Assembly: GCA_940337035.1 (NCBI GenBank)
Contig: OW679200.1
Span: 19,075,090-19,139,089, forward strand
Length of the DNA stretch: 64,000 nt
Direction of reading: 5' to 3'
Source of the DNA: Agriotes lineatus
Taxonomy: Eukaryota > Arthropoda > Insecta > Coleoptera > Elateridae
Position 1 is the first letter of the stretch. Each line of letters opens with the position of its first letter. Below are positions 21,151-32,159 of this stretch, in pieces. The notes beneath the pieces were generated by a model. It ran no database searches, was not told the origin of the DNA, and saw only the letters and a program-made list of their open reading frames with translations. The position numbers were made by a program, and so were the translations under genes.

Positions 21151-22411
21151 GTAATGATTATCTAATTATAGCGGATACTAGGTTTTTAAGACCACAAAAG
21201 GCACCTCGAGAGAAATATGAGAGACTAAAGGTGAGAGAACTGGACAATAAAGAATGCAGGTTAAAGTTTAAAGAGCTAGTTCATAGTAAATGACTTAACC
21301 TCAAAGAAAATGAAGAAAAACAAAACAATACCCGGAATGTGAATGAAAATTGAAACAAATTCAAAATAAAATTATTGGAAGCAGTGAATGAATTACACGG
21401 AAGAAACATCATAAACCAGAAATGGAAGAGCACGAAGTGCTGCAATGAAGCAATAAAAGAGAAAGTAGAAAGGGAGAAAGAAGCTGGGAAGACATACCTA
21501 AGAAACAAAAATGAAAGAGATAAATAAACATACAAAATGAAACCATTTGGAAGAAAATATAAAGAAAACCCAAAGCACTTCTGGCAAACCGTCAAGCAAC
21601 TACGCAGCAATTGAGGAACATAAAGGATGGAAACAATAACCTGAAAACGAAGAAAAAAGAAATCCTGGGAACATGGAGAGATCGCTATGAAAACAAGTTT
21701 GCAGACGAGACATCAGAAGAGGAAGAAGACGAGGACAACCAACTTGAAGGAAACGTGGAAACGCCCATGGAAAACATAACAGAAGAGGAAATTTGCTTAG
21801 CAGTGGAAAAAATGAGGAGCGGAAAGCTCTCAGGAGAAGGTGAGATTACACCAGAATTAATATAGAAAGGAGGAGAAGTAGTAGTTCATTGGCTGAAATA
21901 GTTGTACAATCAGTGTTGGGGAAACAGAAACAATACCCCAAGAGTGAGAGAAGGGAGAAACTACACACTGTGAAAACTATAGAGCGATATGCTCAAAATT
22001 TACAGTAAAATTCTGGAAATTAAGTTAAGAAATGAAATCGAAGAAGAACTTGAAGAAGAACTCGAAGAAGAACAAGCAGCTTACAGAAAAGATTGACAGA
22101 CACCGAGCATCTATAGATTTGACAGCAGCCTTCGATACAATACCTAGAAAACAAATATTGAAAGCACTGGAAGACATGCCGGCAGCAAATAAACTAAAGA
22201 AGGTAGTGAAAAGCCTATTCAAAAACTTCAGAAGGGTAGTCAAATTGAATGGATAGAAGTCATCAGAATTCACAATAAAAAAGGGCATAAAAGAAGCGGA
22301 CAGCTTAAGTCCACTTGTTCATCTTTGCAATGAACAACAACTAAGAAATGTAAAAGAAGAATGCCGAAACCAAGACTGGTACAGTCGAGCGTCAAAAATC
22401 CAGACCATCGA

Positions 22412-24750
22412 TTTTATTTATTTTAATTTATTTATTTAACATTTTAATGTGTATTTAACATATATACAATTTGTCTTTAACATATATATAATTTGTAACA
22501 GTTACCAAGGTGCCTAATTGACTGAACAATTGTCTGCACCTTATAGACTATATAGACTATATTACTAAACCTTAAATAAACATTTAACGCAGAGGTAATT
22601 AAAAAAAACGTATTACAATTAGTGAAAGAAAACAATTTTCCCACAAACTTGTTTAGTCAAAACAGATAAATAGTGTAAATAAACCATGCAAAAATAAATC
22701 ACAATTATCAATTACTATACATTAGAATTTTATAATCATTATAATTCCAATAACTTAATAAATTTTTCGTAGTTATTCTTCACATAAATTTTACATTCCA
22801 CACTATACTTTTTAATATTAACAATATTTTTAATATGTGACGGTAATAAATTATAAAATTTTGGCGACAAGTAATTCACCGATCTCTGAGTACCATTATA
22901 ATTACATTTGGGAAACTGCAAACGTTTCATTAAATTGTCTCTTGTACCATATTGATGGGAAATAAACAACTTGTTGAATTCGCGTTTTTTATGTGTATAT
23001 ACACATACTGCAAGAATGTATAACGTACGTATATTGGATAAATCGTGGTACCTGTAAAGCAATATAGTGGGATGACGTCTTTCCTTACGATAAATAACTT
23101 TTAAAATATAATTTTGCACTACGTTCAGTTGGCGAATTGTAGTTTTACCAGCACAACCCCAAACTAAAATCCCATACCTTAATAGAGATTCAACAAGAGC
23201 TTTATAAATAATGATGAGAAACTCATTTAGAAAATCCCTCAGTTTATAAAATTTTAAAATGAGACCTCTAACATTATTTTTTAGTTTTTTTATATGTTGA
23301 TCCCATTTTAGATGGCAATCTACTACTATTCCAAGGTACTTAGTACTCTTAACTTCATAAATAGGAATTGCAATATCAGGTATTTGTATGCTATCAAAAT
23401 CAGGTCTATTAGCTGCTGTTTGTGAGAATGCTATGTAATTCGTTTTGGTCATGTTAAGATGCAGTTCGCGTACATCTAGCCATTTTTTACTTCCTTTTAC
23501 CGTAAAGGAAGTATTGGATTCACCCCAAAAATTCGAAATTGAGTTTTCAACAGATCTTCACGTTTTAGAGTCCCCTGATCCCAAAAAACATATTTTTTTT
23601 CATTGGTCTGTGTGTCTGTCTGTCTGTGTGTCTGTCTGTCTGTCTGTGAACAGAATTACTTCCTTTTACCGTAAAGGAAGTATTGGATTCACCCCAAAAA
23701 TTCGAAATTGAGTTTTCAACAGATCTTCACGTTTTAGAGTCCCCTGATCCCAAAAAACATATTTTTTTTCATTGGTCTGTGTGTCTGTCTGTCTGTGTGT
23801 CTGTCTGTCTGTCTGTGAACAGAATATCTCAAAAACGAAAAGAGGTATGGCGTTGAAACTTCATATATAAGTTTTGTGTACTATGTAGATGAGACAGCAA
23901 GCTTTCTAAAAAAATCGCATAACCGGAAGTAGGTGTTTACTCTTGTGATTTTTTAGTTTTTTTCGATTTTTTCAAAAACGGCTCTAACGATTTTTTTCAA
24001 ACTTTACATTTTTATTACATTTTTAATGTGCATTAACTTGAGATAGGTGATTTTCCAGTTGAATACTTCTAAAGTGGGTTTCTTTTGTTTTTTTTTCTAT
24101 TTTTTTTATTAACTCCTATTTTAAATAGAACACTTGGTATATTATTACATTTTTGAATTCTGCTTAAGATTTTAGAGAAAATTTGTCTCTTCAACTAACG
24201 CTCTATTTTGTACCGTTTTTGTAGAATTCGTAATTTTTGAAAATTTTTGACAAATGCTTAAAAATTAAAAATTAAATATTTAACTAATTATAAAATCACT
24301 GTAAAAGGAAGTTGTGTGAGTGTATCACACCAGATTTTTTAACTGTGTAAAATCCGCTAATTACTTCATTTTTGGTTTCTTCCCAGGAATTTCCATCAAA
24401 AATAAGTACCGTGTCATCCGCATAAGATATTGAAGAAAAATTTGACTTTAAATTAAGTAAAGGGTTAAGGTAGGCTATAAATAAAATTGGACCAAGGACC
24501 GTACCCTGTGGTACCCCCAGCTTTATTATATATATTATATCGATAATCCAGATTCGATTCTGACGAGACACGACTGTAAAACTCGCTGTGGTTTTATTTA
24601 TCCTCTCCACTTCTGCAACCATCAGAGTAAATTATGAACGATTTTAGCAAATTTTTTACGTTGAAGAAGGCTACCGGCCCATTTACTGGTTCATTTAAAA
24701 AATCCCGACAATTGATTATCCGTATTATTAACACTTTACTGTAAATGAAA
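22412..24750 (-). pseudogene. Second LINE nested in the first, itself interrupted
   Basis: On the complement, 24622-24341 encodes GVPQGTVLGPILFIAYLN and ISYADDTVLIF (RT motifs B and C) and continues to GFYTV. The frame resumes at about 23484 with KWLDVRELHLNMTKTNY and runs to 22739 through KYLGIVVDCHLKWDQHI and YGILVWGCAGKT to a stop. The tail near 22412-22440 is TAAA-rich. This pattern fits a jockey/I-like element. The piece between 23489 and 24341 is a separate insertion flanked by TAAAAAAT-like sequence. The 5' part of the LINE is missing. Confidence 0.8.
23489..24341 (+). mobile_element. ACTTCCTTTTAC-end element with 168-bp internal tandem
   Basis: This is the same element as 12538-13952 in reverse orientation. 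It begins with TACTTCCTTTTACCGTAAAG, and the first 168 bp (23489-23656) are repeated in tandem from 23657. Each unit contains a (TGTC)n tract. It ends with GTAAAAGGAAGTTGTGTGAG and TATCACACCAGATT near 24341. Removing it rejoins the LINE frame ..FYTV/KKWLDV.., with a TAAAAAAT-like duplication at the junctions. Confidence 0.75.
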
Positions 24751-24933
24751 CATGTAACCGATATACATACAAACCTGATCTACTCCGACGATATTCTAAT
24801 AGCAGCAGAAAATACTACAAAGAGCACTAGATATGTTGAACGAGGAAATACAAACATCCAAACTAGCAGTCAATATCCAAAAGACAAAGTTTTCAAGGTC
24901 ATGGGAAATCTAACATAATCACTATAGATAACC

Positions 24934-25243
24934 GCTGGGCCCGGTAGCCCAGTGGTTAAGCATTCTGGCTACAGATCTAAGAGTCAAGAGTTCGATTCCC
25001 AGTTCCAGCGAGATTTTTAAAAATAAAATGCGAATGAAAACCTCTACAGAATGCCATCATTCGAAAGTGATGTAAAGTCGTGGGTCCCATGTTACTACGA
25101 TGTGTAGCATGTAAAACATCCCTTGTTAAGGTTGGAACTCCTTAGTCTCGGCAAAATTTTGGGTAGGACTTTGACCATGTGACCACAGCAGTCGGTGTCC
25201 GGTACTTCGCATGTCTACACCTTGTGCATTACAGACAAACAAA
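24934..25243 (+). mobile_element. tRNA-derived SINE with 12-bp TSD
   Basis: The head has GTAGCCCAGTGGTTAAGC (A box) and GAGTTCGATTCCCAG (B box). The body contains CTACAGAATGCCATCATTC and GTGATGTAAAGTCGTGGG, and the 3' end is ACAGACAAACAAA. The flanks are near-perfect direct repeats, CTATAGATAACC at 24922-24933 and CTCTAGATAACC at 25244-25255, lying within the older LINE coding remnant (ID.NHPIEE). It is a full-length or nearly full-length copy. Confidence 0.9.
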
Positions 25244-25744
25244 CTCTAGATAACCATCCAATAGAAGAAGTATGAAGCCTTGAATACTCAGGGAAGAATA
25301 CCTATGCAGATATATACACTCCAACTTTAATCTACAATGAATGACAAAGCCAGAGGTGAAGTTCCTCAGGAAAATCACGGGAAAAACCAGACAAGACTTT
25401 ATGAGCAAGCAACACACAGAAAGCAGCTGCAACAAGAACCACTGATCACAAAAATAGAGAATAAACAAATGACTTTGTATAGATACCTACGTCAAATGAG
25501 AGAAGGCAGGTTACTGAAACGAGCACTAAAGGCAAGAGCAGAACGGCAGGAGCTAGGAAAATATGGATGGACGAAATAGATGAGTAAGCAAGGAAAGGAG
25601 AAAACATGATAGCACAAGTGCACTCGATAAACGTAGATACAATTGATGGATCCAGCGAGAGGCGCCCAACGCTTAATTGCATACGGGAATAGATAAAGAA
25701 GAAGAAGATCAACATTAATATACAAAAAAATTAATAGGTGAATA

Positions 25745-26202
25745 TCAATGCTGATCTATTGTAGATCAACAATCAATGAAATATATGTAACGGGACAAAT
25801 TATAGCAAAAGGACATGAATATAATACAGACGTAGATTATAAACAAGCTTTCGATAAGGTTAAGAGAAGGAAACTGATACAAATAACGGGAGAAATGGAA
25901 ACACCCAGCTAATAAGATTAATCCAAGTAACACTACGGAAAACTAGGGTTAGTGTAAGAATAGATAAGAGAGAGATGGAGCATTTTAAGCTGAATGTAGG
26001 AGCGAGGCAAGGGGATGCCCTGTCAGCAACGTTTTTCTTCATGTTGGCAAATCTAGTTAGAAAGACAGACCATCCTTGAATAATAAACAAAAAAGGCAAA
26101 TAATTGCATAATGCCATCATTTCCAAAACAAGAGAAGTTAATTGAGATCTTCAGGAAAGTAGAAACAGAGGCAAAGTACATGGCATTGAAAATCAATAAA
26201 AT
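25745..26202. other. Degenerate LINE-like sequence, no intact gene
   Basis: Short stretches such as YKQAFDKVKRRKLIQ (about 25840-25880) and VNVGARQGDALSATFF-like sequence (about 25990-26040) resemble RT motifs A and B of another decayed non-LTR element. Frames are interrupted throughout. Confidence 0.4.
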
Positions 26203-27268
26203 ATACAGGGCCCAGCAACGAAGCAGGGGTGGAAGATATTGATAAAACTATGAGAGTTACATGAATATTGTGTATATAAAAGTTGTAGGTACGAAGGTGG
26301 TGCACATTACTAAAATAGTTTTGATTATACAGGGTGGCTCTAAAAGTGTGACGAATCAAAGTTACTTTTTTTTTAAATGGAATGCCCTGTATTTGGGTAG
26401 CTTAAAAGTTTTGCATTGAAATACTCATCATTTTGATATCAAGTTGTATGGGTCTAACGTCAACTGTTCTGGAGATTTAACTATTTTATACAAAAAAAAA
26501 TGCTGAACTTCAGGCAGCTTCTGTAAGCAACAGAAAACAATTGAATGAAGGAAAACATTACCAAAAAATTATGATTTTTGTGAACTACCTTTCAAGTGTA
26601 AAATGGTAGATCTGGGTAGTAATGCTATACAGGGTGCTCAACATCTGCATATTTAATTTCAATTTTTTTTCAAATTGAACTCCCTGTATATTTTTGTATT
26701 TTTGAAAAGTCCTTTTAATGAGCTTTCTTTTGATATGTTACTTTATACCTCTAAGTTCAACTGTTTTTCAGATATGCGCATTTGAACATTAAAAGCAATT
26801 TAAGCCCATTAAGATGCTTTATTTCAAGGGATAAAAAACAAATGCCGTTAAAATAATGATTTAAACACTTGAGCTCTCCAAAAATAAAAACACAAAACCA
26901 GGTTTAGAAAATATAAATTCAGTCAGTGTTGATACAAGGAATAATAACACGAAAAAAACGATAAATGCAGGAATAAATTAATTCCAAGGTTAAATAAAGT
27001 CAGATAAAAAAAACAAAAGCCAATACACCAAAATTATATACGTAATTACATTAAATGTTCAAATAGTTCTCCTTTTCTACTTTGAGTATTACTAAAGCTG
27101 TACAGAGAACTCATAATTATCAACTATAATTATTTTGGTATATTTAATTGGAACACCCTGTATATCCCTGTATTTTTGAAAAGTATGTTAAATGAGCTTT
27201 TTTCTGACATTTCATTTCCTATTCAGATTTAATTTTGTCCTGCTTTTTTCGTTTTTTCGTATTTGTTA

Positions 27269-28345
27269 GGGTGAGTTGGGGTAAATGCGAACCTAAATTA
27301 ATAAAATTTGACTTTAAGATGTCATAACTTTAAAGGAAAAGAATATGAAAACATTTGTAGCACATAGTAATAAACTGTAACTAATGGCTAATTAACATGT
27401 CAATTACTAAAACTGGATAGCCTGTCTTTGAAGAAAATACCAATAAGTTTTTTTTTTCTTGCCAAGGATCGCATTTACCCCATACACCTGGGGTAAAAGC
27501 GTACTGGTATGCTATTTCCCGCAAAGTTGCATATATTTAGTAAATGGGGCAAGTGCGTAGAATTACATTAAGTATATTCCCTCCTGGCACAGATAAATTT
27601 TGTCAAATGTTTTCTTAAGATGTTAAAAAAATTGTTAAAACAAAACAATTCAATATGCTGATAAGCCTTTATTTAGGAAAATTATACAAAAATAGAACAA
27701 AACATATTATTTATCTGCAAAAACAAGTTTTAACTTAAATTTAGGATTATATAATCGACTACATGCTTTTAGGTTCATATTTCCCCTTTTAATCCTATCT
27801 AGCGCTTCTTGAAGCATCTCTGGGGTATAATTCTTCCGATTAGTCTTTCTAACGTACTTCCTGGGCATTTTCTGAAAAGAAAGCAATAAAAATGTAGTAT
27901 GGGGTAAATGCGTCGCTGTGGATGCATTTACCCCACACGGCAGCGGTGCATTTACCCCGAACGGCAAATTATCACGGGGTAAATGCGCTCCTATGAATAT
28001 TTTAGGGAAAAAACAAAATAACATATAAAATAACTGGTAAAATATTGCATCGGTATCAATGCTTACCTTAGATAAATCCAGAACTATTCACAAGTTACAA
28101 GAACATACTTTATTCAGCGATTCAGTCCGTTCGTGCAAATTACAATACATGCCGCGACGGAAAGCAAATTAGTAATGGTTGTCTAAAATCCATGTACGAC
28201 CTTGGATCGGTCTCCGCTGCGCAGCTCGCGTAAAACCAAGTACAGAGAACAATGCTACGTTGCCAGAATGTGATGAAGATTAGTTTTAAAGGAATGGCCA
28301 CGCATAAACGCATTTACCCCAAAAACGCACTTACCCCAACTCACC
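27269..28345. mobile_element. pogo-like element, TA target, repeat-rich ends
   Basis: The ends are GGGTGAGTTGGGGTAAATGC (27269) and GCACTTACCCCAACTCACCC (to 28345), flanked by TA on both sides, as expected for the Tc1/mariner/pogo superfamily. The word GGGGTAAATGCG or close variants recurs in both orientations at about 27280, 27472, 27491, 27901, 27924, 27949, 27975, 28310 and 28326. Such subterminal repeats are usually transposase binding sites. The only coding remnant is the psq-type helix-turn-helix frame at 27707-27868, so the element is internally deleted. Confidence 0.85.
27707..27868 (-). CDS. psq-type HTH frame of a pogo-like transposase, truncated
   Basis: A 53-codon frame starts MPRKYVRKTNRKNYTPEMLQ and continues with EALDRIKRGNMNLKACSRLYN. 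This matches the N-terminal Pipsqueak-type helix-turn-helix found in pogo/Tigger-like transposases and in many insect DNA-binding proteins. The pattern is MPR.Y.RK..R..., then a helix with A...I..G.M....A...Y. After this the frame passes into unrelated residues and ends, and the DDE catalytic domain is absent. The position inside TA-flanked TIRs supports a transposon origin. It could give a short DNA-binding peptide if transcribed, but there is no evidence for that. Confidence 0.65.
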   Translation of the reverse strand: MPRKYVRKTNRKNYTPEMLQEALDRIKRGNMNLKACSRLYNPKFKLKLVFADK

Positions 28346-28995
28346 CTATTTCTAGTATTGGGTAGTGGCTGTATTTTTGTGTTCTAAACTTGGTTTTGTC
28401 TTTTGTTTGGAAATCTCAAATGTTTAAATCATTAATTTATCGGCTTAAATTGTTTTTTATGTTCAAATAAGAATATCTCAAAAACAGTTGAATTTAGAGG
28501 TATGAAGTAACATATCAAAAGAAAGCTCATTAAAAGGGTTTTTCAAGAATACAAAAATTTACAGGGTGTTTCATTTGAAAAAAATAGAAATTATTAAATA
28601 TCCAAATGTTGAGCACCCTGTATAGCATTAACACCCAGATCCACCATTTTACACTTGAAAGGTAGTTCACGGAAATCATAACTTTTTGGTAACGTTTTCC
28701 TTCATTCAATTGTTTTCTGTTGCTTACAGCAGCTGTCTGAAGTTTAGAATTTTTTTGTTTAAAATCGCTAATATCTCCGAAACAGTTGACGTTAAACCCA
28801 TACAACTTTATATCAAAATGATGAGTATTTCAATGCAAAACTTTTAAGCTACCCAAATATAGAGCATTCCATTTTAAAAAAAGTAAGTTTGATTTGCCAC
28901 ACTTTTTTGAGCCACCCTGTATAATCAAACCTATTTTAGTAATGTGCACCACCTTTGTACCCACAACTTTTATATACACAATATTCATGTAACTC

Positions 28996-29236
28996 TTACA
29001 TCCGTATGCATAGTCGTTCGCCAGTGACTCGCCGGAATTTTGTTATGAATAGTATGCTGGCGGCACTGTACGTCTGTGTCAAATTCGAGGTTATCAGGTT
29101 AGGTTTTCCGTCAGTTTTGACAGAAACTGCTAACCTCGAATTTGACATAGACGTACAGTGTCACCAACATACTATTCATAACAAAACTCCGGCGAGTCGC
29201 CGGCGAGCCGCTGGCGAACGACTATGCATACGAGTG
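28996..29236. mobile_element. Foldback palindrome (copy d of the shared core), inserted
   Basis: The palindrome from CGTATGCATAGTCGTTCGCC (29003) to its complement (29232) carries the shared core at its centre (CTGTACGTC, TGTCAAATTCGAGGTTATC). Its outer arms are G+C-rich (CGCCGG-containing) and unlike copies a and c. The insertion interrupts the right arm of the foldback at 26203-29288, which proves that the arms move or moved together with the core here. Confidence 0.85.
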
Positions 29237-29288
29237 TCATAGTTTTTCGAAATATCTTCCACCCCCATTTCGTTGCCGGACCCTGTAT

Positions 29289-29859
29289 ATACAGTGAGGA
29301 CCAAAAGTCCGCCCCCCCCCCCTTTTAACTTTTGAATGATGATGGCTGCTCAGTGCCACATGAAATATTTTTTTCCAATGGAGGGGGGGGGGGGGGTTGT
29401 GGCACTTCATTTGAAAAATCTCATTGAGTAGGATACAGATTATAATTTAAAAAAAATTGATGATACTTAATAGAATAACGCCAGGGTTAAAATGGGGAAG
29501 AACCTATTGTTTGAGGCCATCTCAACCTCAAAACGTGATACAGAGTGCCCCCTATGGGCGATCAATTGAAACACTTACAGAGAACTATGAAAAGCGAGGC
29601 GGTAAAGTGGGAATCTTTATATTTGCTGGGATCTGCAGCTACGCGACGGGTAAAACAAAAATATGTCGCTAATTGTCGGAATATAGATGAAATTTTACCA
29701 GGTTCTATCAGGTATATGTAATAACGTAATAACTTATCACTTATTTAATCCCAAGGGATTTTTCTTATTTTTGCCGTTTAAATTCTTGTGATTAGTCAAA
29801 ATTTGGAAATTGGGTATCAAATGATTGGTCAATTTGATGTGATAGAAATAATCAAGGGT
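29289..29859. other. No gene; C-run and G-run
   Basis: An 11-C run (about 29313) and a 15-G run (about 29382) lie about 60 bp apart. The sequence just after the foldback, CAGTGAGGACCAAAAGTCCG, resembles a transposon terminus, but I found no partner end. No coding exon is recognised. Confidence 0.35.
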
Positions 29860-30073
29860 AATACCACAAGCAGTGGATATATTTTTGACAAATATTTTGT
29901 CGTTTCCATGTAAATTATTGCGTTTAAATTTCACGATACAAAATCACATCAAAAATGTCACGAGCCGAAGGCGAGTGACATTTAAATGTGATTTTGTTGG
30001 GTGAAATTTGCAATAATTTCTATGGAAATGGCAAAATATTTAAAAAAAAAATATATCCACTTCGAGTGGTATT
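29860..30073. mobile_element. Palindromic MITE
   Basis: AATACCACAAGCAGTGGATA at 29860 is mirrored by TATCCACTTCGAGTGGTATT at 30073. The arms continue through GTTTCCATG and AATTATTGC to the hairpin CAAAATCACAT...ATGTGATTTTG. The tip contains the G+C-rich CACGAGCCGAAGGCGAGTG. There is no coding capacity. Confidence 0.8.
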
Positions 30074-30539
30074 TGGGACGACTATTTAACAATATTAATA
30101 CTGAACGATTAACTTTATTGAAAAATAATCCAGCAATTAATATAATTATTCATTCTCAATTAAATTCAGCGGAATACTTCCATAACACAGCATTTTAAAA
30201 TTTTTAAAACAAGCCAAACATTTTTTTGGGGTTTAGTGTTACGTAACCTAGCGATATCACTAAGGACAGAACATTGTTGCTAAGCGATACTTCGCAACAA
30301 GGCTATTTATTTTTTGAGTACGTAGATTGTTTTGTGAATATTTTGCATGGTGCCCAATATTCAGTGATATACTGCTGTTATTGGTTGAAAAAAGCAAATG
30401 TCTGCAATGTGATTGGCTTATATGTTATAGTGTTGAATAGTCATTAATATCCTTTCCCACACACCTAACATTTGTTCCTTTTGCTTTCTTAAAGTTCATA
30501 CTTCACAAGTGTATATAGCAAATAATCTTATTTTGTTTT
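30074..30539. other. No gene recognised
   Basis: AT-rich sequence. Nothing with coding potential, inverted ends or tandem structure was noticed. Confidence 0.4.
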
Positions 30540-30960
30540 ATACACACAATTTTGCACGTAGATAAAAACACTTCCCGTAATTATGTTTTACATTGCAAAT
30601 ACACTTCTCGTTCCTGCTACTATTCTTGCACTGATCTTCTCACTGCTGCCAGATTGTCTTTTCAGTATTATTTCGAAGTATGCAAATGTTTTTATTTTTA
30701 CAAACTTGTATTCTATATTTTCATCCATGGTAACTCTTAAATAGTTATTTTTGTCATTGGCTCATCTTTCCAGGTCATGAATTTTGTTTTGTTTTGGTTT
30801 ATTTCTAGTCATATATCTTGTGCAGCTATAATAAACCACTTTGCAGTACCTCTTAGCACTGATTTTGATGATACTGTAATATTCCTTGCCTATTTATGCC
30901 ACTTATTCTTATAATCTTTGATACCAGATTTTGATGCGTCAGCTAATTCTCTCAAAATCA
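30540..30960 (-). pseudogene. Decayed LINE RT C-terminal remnant
   Basis: On the complement the stretch contains EKISARIVAGTRSVFAM, the segment after the RT core in many non-LTR elements (..SEEI..RI..G...Y), and upstream FMTWKDEPMTKITI-like sequence. Frames are broken repeatedly. It is too degraded to place in a clade, though RTE- or jockey-like is likely. Confidence 0.55.
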
Positions 30961-31164
30961 AGTGACTACGTGAATACAATTGCCAACCAGGCTACCTCAG
31001 TGGGGACGGCGTGCAGTTCTTTATAAGTACTGAAGTTAATTAAAAAGCAAATACGGGCGCCAACGAATCTTTGAATAAAGACCAGTGCATCTAGGTATCA
31101 CAGAGAATTTGTAAACTCAAAAGTAGCACAATATTCTGAAAGAAAGCACACAAATCCAGGTTTT

Positions 31165-31325
31165 TTTTTTTAATAGCCATACTCTATCCAGATGTCCAGT
31201 TCTGAATATAGGCCTCCCCTAGGCGTCGCCATGTGTCTCTATCTTGCACTGTGCGGTGCCACATTAGCTTTGCATGTTTTTTAATATCATCTCCCCATCT
31301 TATTTGGGGCCTTCCCCCACAATAA
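31165..31325 (-). pseudogene. LINE ORF2 C-terminus remnant
   Basis: On the complement: GKAPNKMGR, then a region with VAPHSAR and CGTAQCKIETHGDA in neighbouring frames, then GLYSELDIWI. This corresponds to the C-terminal block seen as RP..RW.DDI.K.....W...AQDR..WR..GEAYVQ in insect LINEs. It is frameshifted and short. Confidence 0.5.
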
Positions 31326-32159
31326 TGGCGAGTTACAAATCCAGGTAGCAGTAACATAAACAAGACGATGTAGTAGTATCATTGTATAATAATCGCAGAT
31401 TAAATAGCATACAGGCCAGTACAGCTACAAGTGATTATTCCATAAATATAGGCAAAAATAAGGTGCACCTTGAAACACATAAACTCGACTAATCTTCCGA
31501 GTACGTTAACATTTACAACATTATAAAATGTACAGAGACAGTCTCCGTTAAGTACAATCAACTACAGATTAAAAGGGTAATGGAGACTAACCTAAGCTCC
31601 GAGTATGAAAATCATTAATGGTACTAGTCTACCTGTTCAAATGGGCCCTGAAGAGTACCCATGGAGATCGATAAGCGAACCGTGAAGAAATGTAAAACCC
31701 ATCGGATTCTGAAGAAATTCAGGCAGGATCTGCAGCAAGGCAGTTAAGACAGTACTTAAAGGCACAGAATCACTGTATACAGCATGATGTTAAAAGAAAG
31801 GGAAACAATACATGTTATATAAACTCTTTCGTTGAGCCCATAGACCCACTCGGACGGCACACATATAGCCAGTGTAAAGAGTGCTCGATCCCAGAATGCG
31901 GTATTCAAGGGCAACAAGTGCGGGTTTGCACTGCAATTGGTGTCAAGGACACCAGATAAACGTGAAGCTGTGCGACCTTCACATTAACAACCAAGGGTTA
32001 TTTTGGGCCCCTAACTTGCAGCTATAAGGAATGCCCAAAATAGAATACAGAACATCTAAAAACACGGTAGGACAGAAGCATAAAATGAACTTACCACAGA
32101 TCTGGGCCATGTGCCAAATGAATTCCAACAGCTTGCAACGAGAACCGATCAAAATTGAT
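31326..32159. other. No gene recognised
   Basis: More balanced composition than its surroundings, with interrupted coding-like stretches (for example around 31720-31960) that may be an old retroelement. I could not assign them to a family. It directly abuts the A-tail of the jockey element. Confidence 0.35.

Larger units (their letters stand above)
21160..25740 (+). pseudogene. Decayed LINE, split by nested insertions
   Basis: Coding remnants in several frames follow the order of a non-LTR RT. A lysine-rich region with KENPKHFWQTVKQLR comes first, then WRDRYENKF and MRSGKLSGEGEITPELI near 21680-21865. DLTAAFDTIPRKQILKAL (RT motif A) lies near 22110-22170. After a gap of about 2.4 kb come LIYSDDILIAAEN (motif C) at about 24780, IDNHPIEEV near 25250, and a C-terminal part to about 25680. 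Numerous stops and frameshifts make it non-functional. The gap at about 22400-24750 is filled by another LINE on the other strand, and a SINE interrupts it at 24934-25243. Confidence 0.75.
26203..29288. mobile_element. Large foldback element with about 650-bp arms
   Basis: The left arm starts ATACAGGG.CC.GCAACGAA at 26203 and runs to about 26880. The right arm runs from about 28400 to 29288 and ends CGTTGCCGGACCCTGTAT. The arms match along their length, for example GTGTAAAATGGTAGATCTGG against its complement near 28640. The interior is occupied by a pogo-like element (27269-28345). The right arm is split by a separate palindrome (28996-29236), because the arm reads AACTCT before it and CATAGTTTTT after it, where the left arm has both joined. 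Its own transposase was not seen. Confidence 0.85.

Noticed and set aside
23445..23711. Plus-strand frame with CLSVCVSVCLSV repeats
   Set aside because: It is the translation of a (TGTC)n tract in a transposable element, present elsewhere in the window in non-coding context.
24934..25020. tRNA-like sequence as a possible functional tRNA gene
   Set aside because: Only the A- and B-box words fit. The cloverleaf is not closed, a long non-tRNA body follows, and the flanks are target duplications, so it is a SINE head. The same applies to 18730-18791.
29313..29396. C-run and G-run as a quadruplex or switch element
   Set aside because: Single homopolymer runs about 60 bp apart with nothing else conserved; lengths of such runs are also prone to sequencing error.
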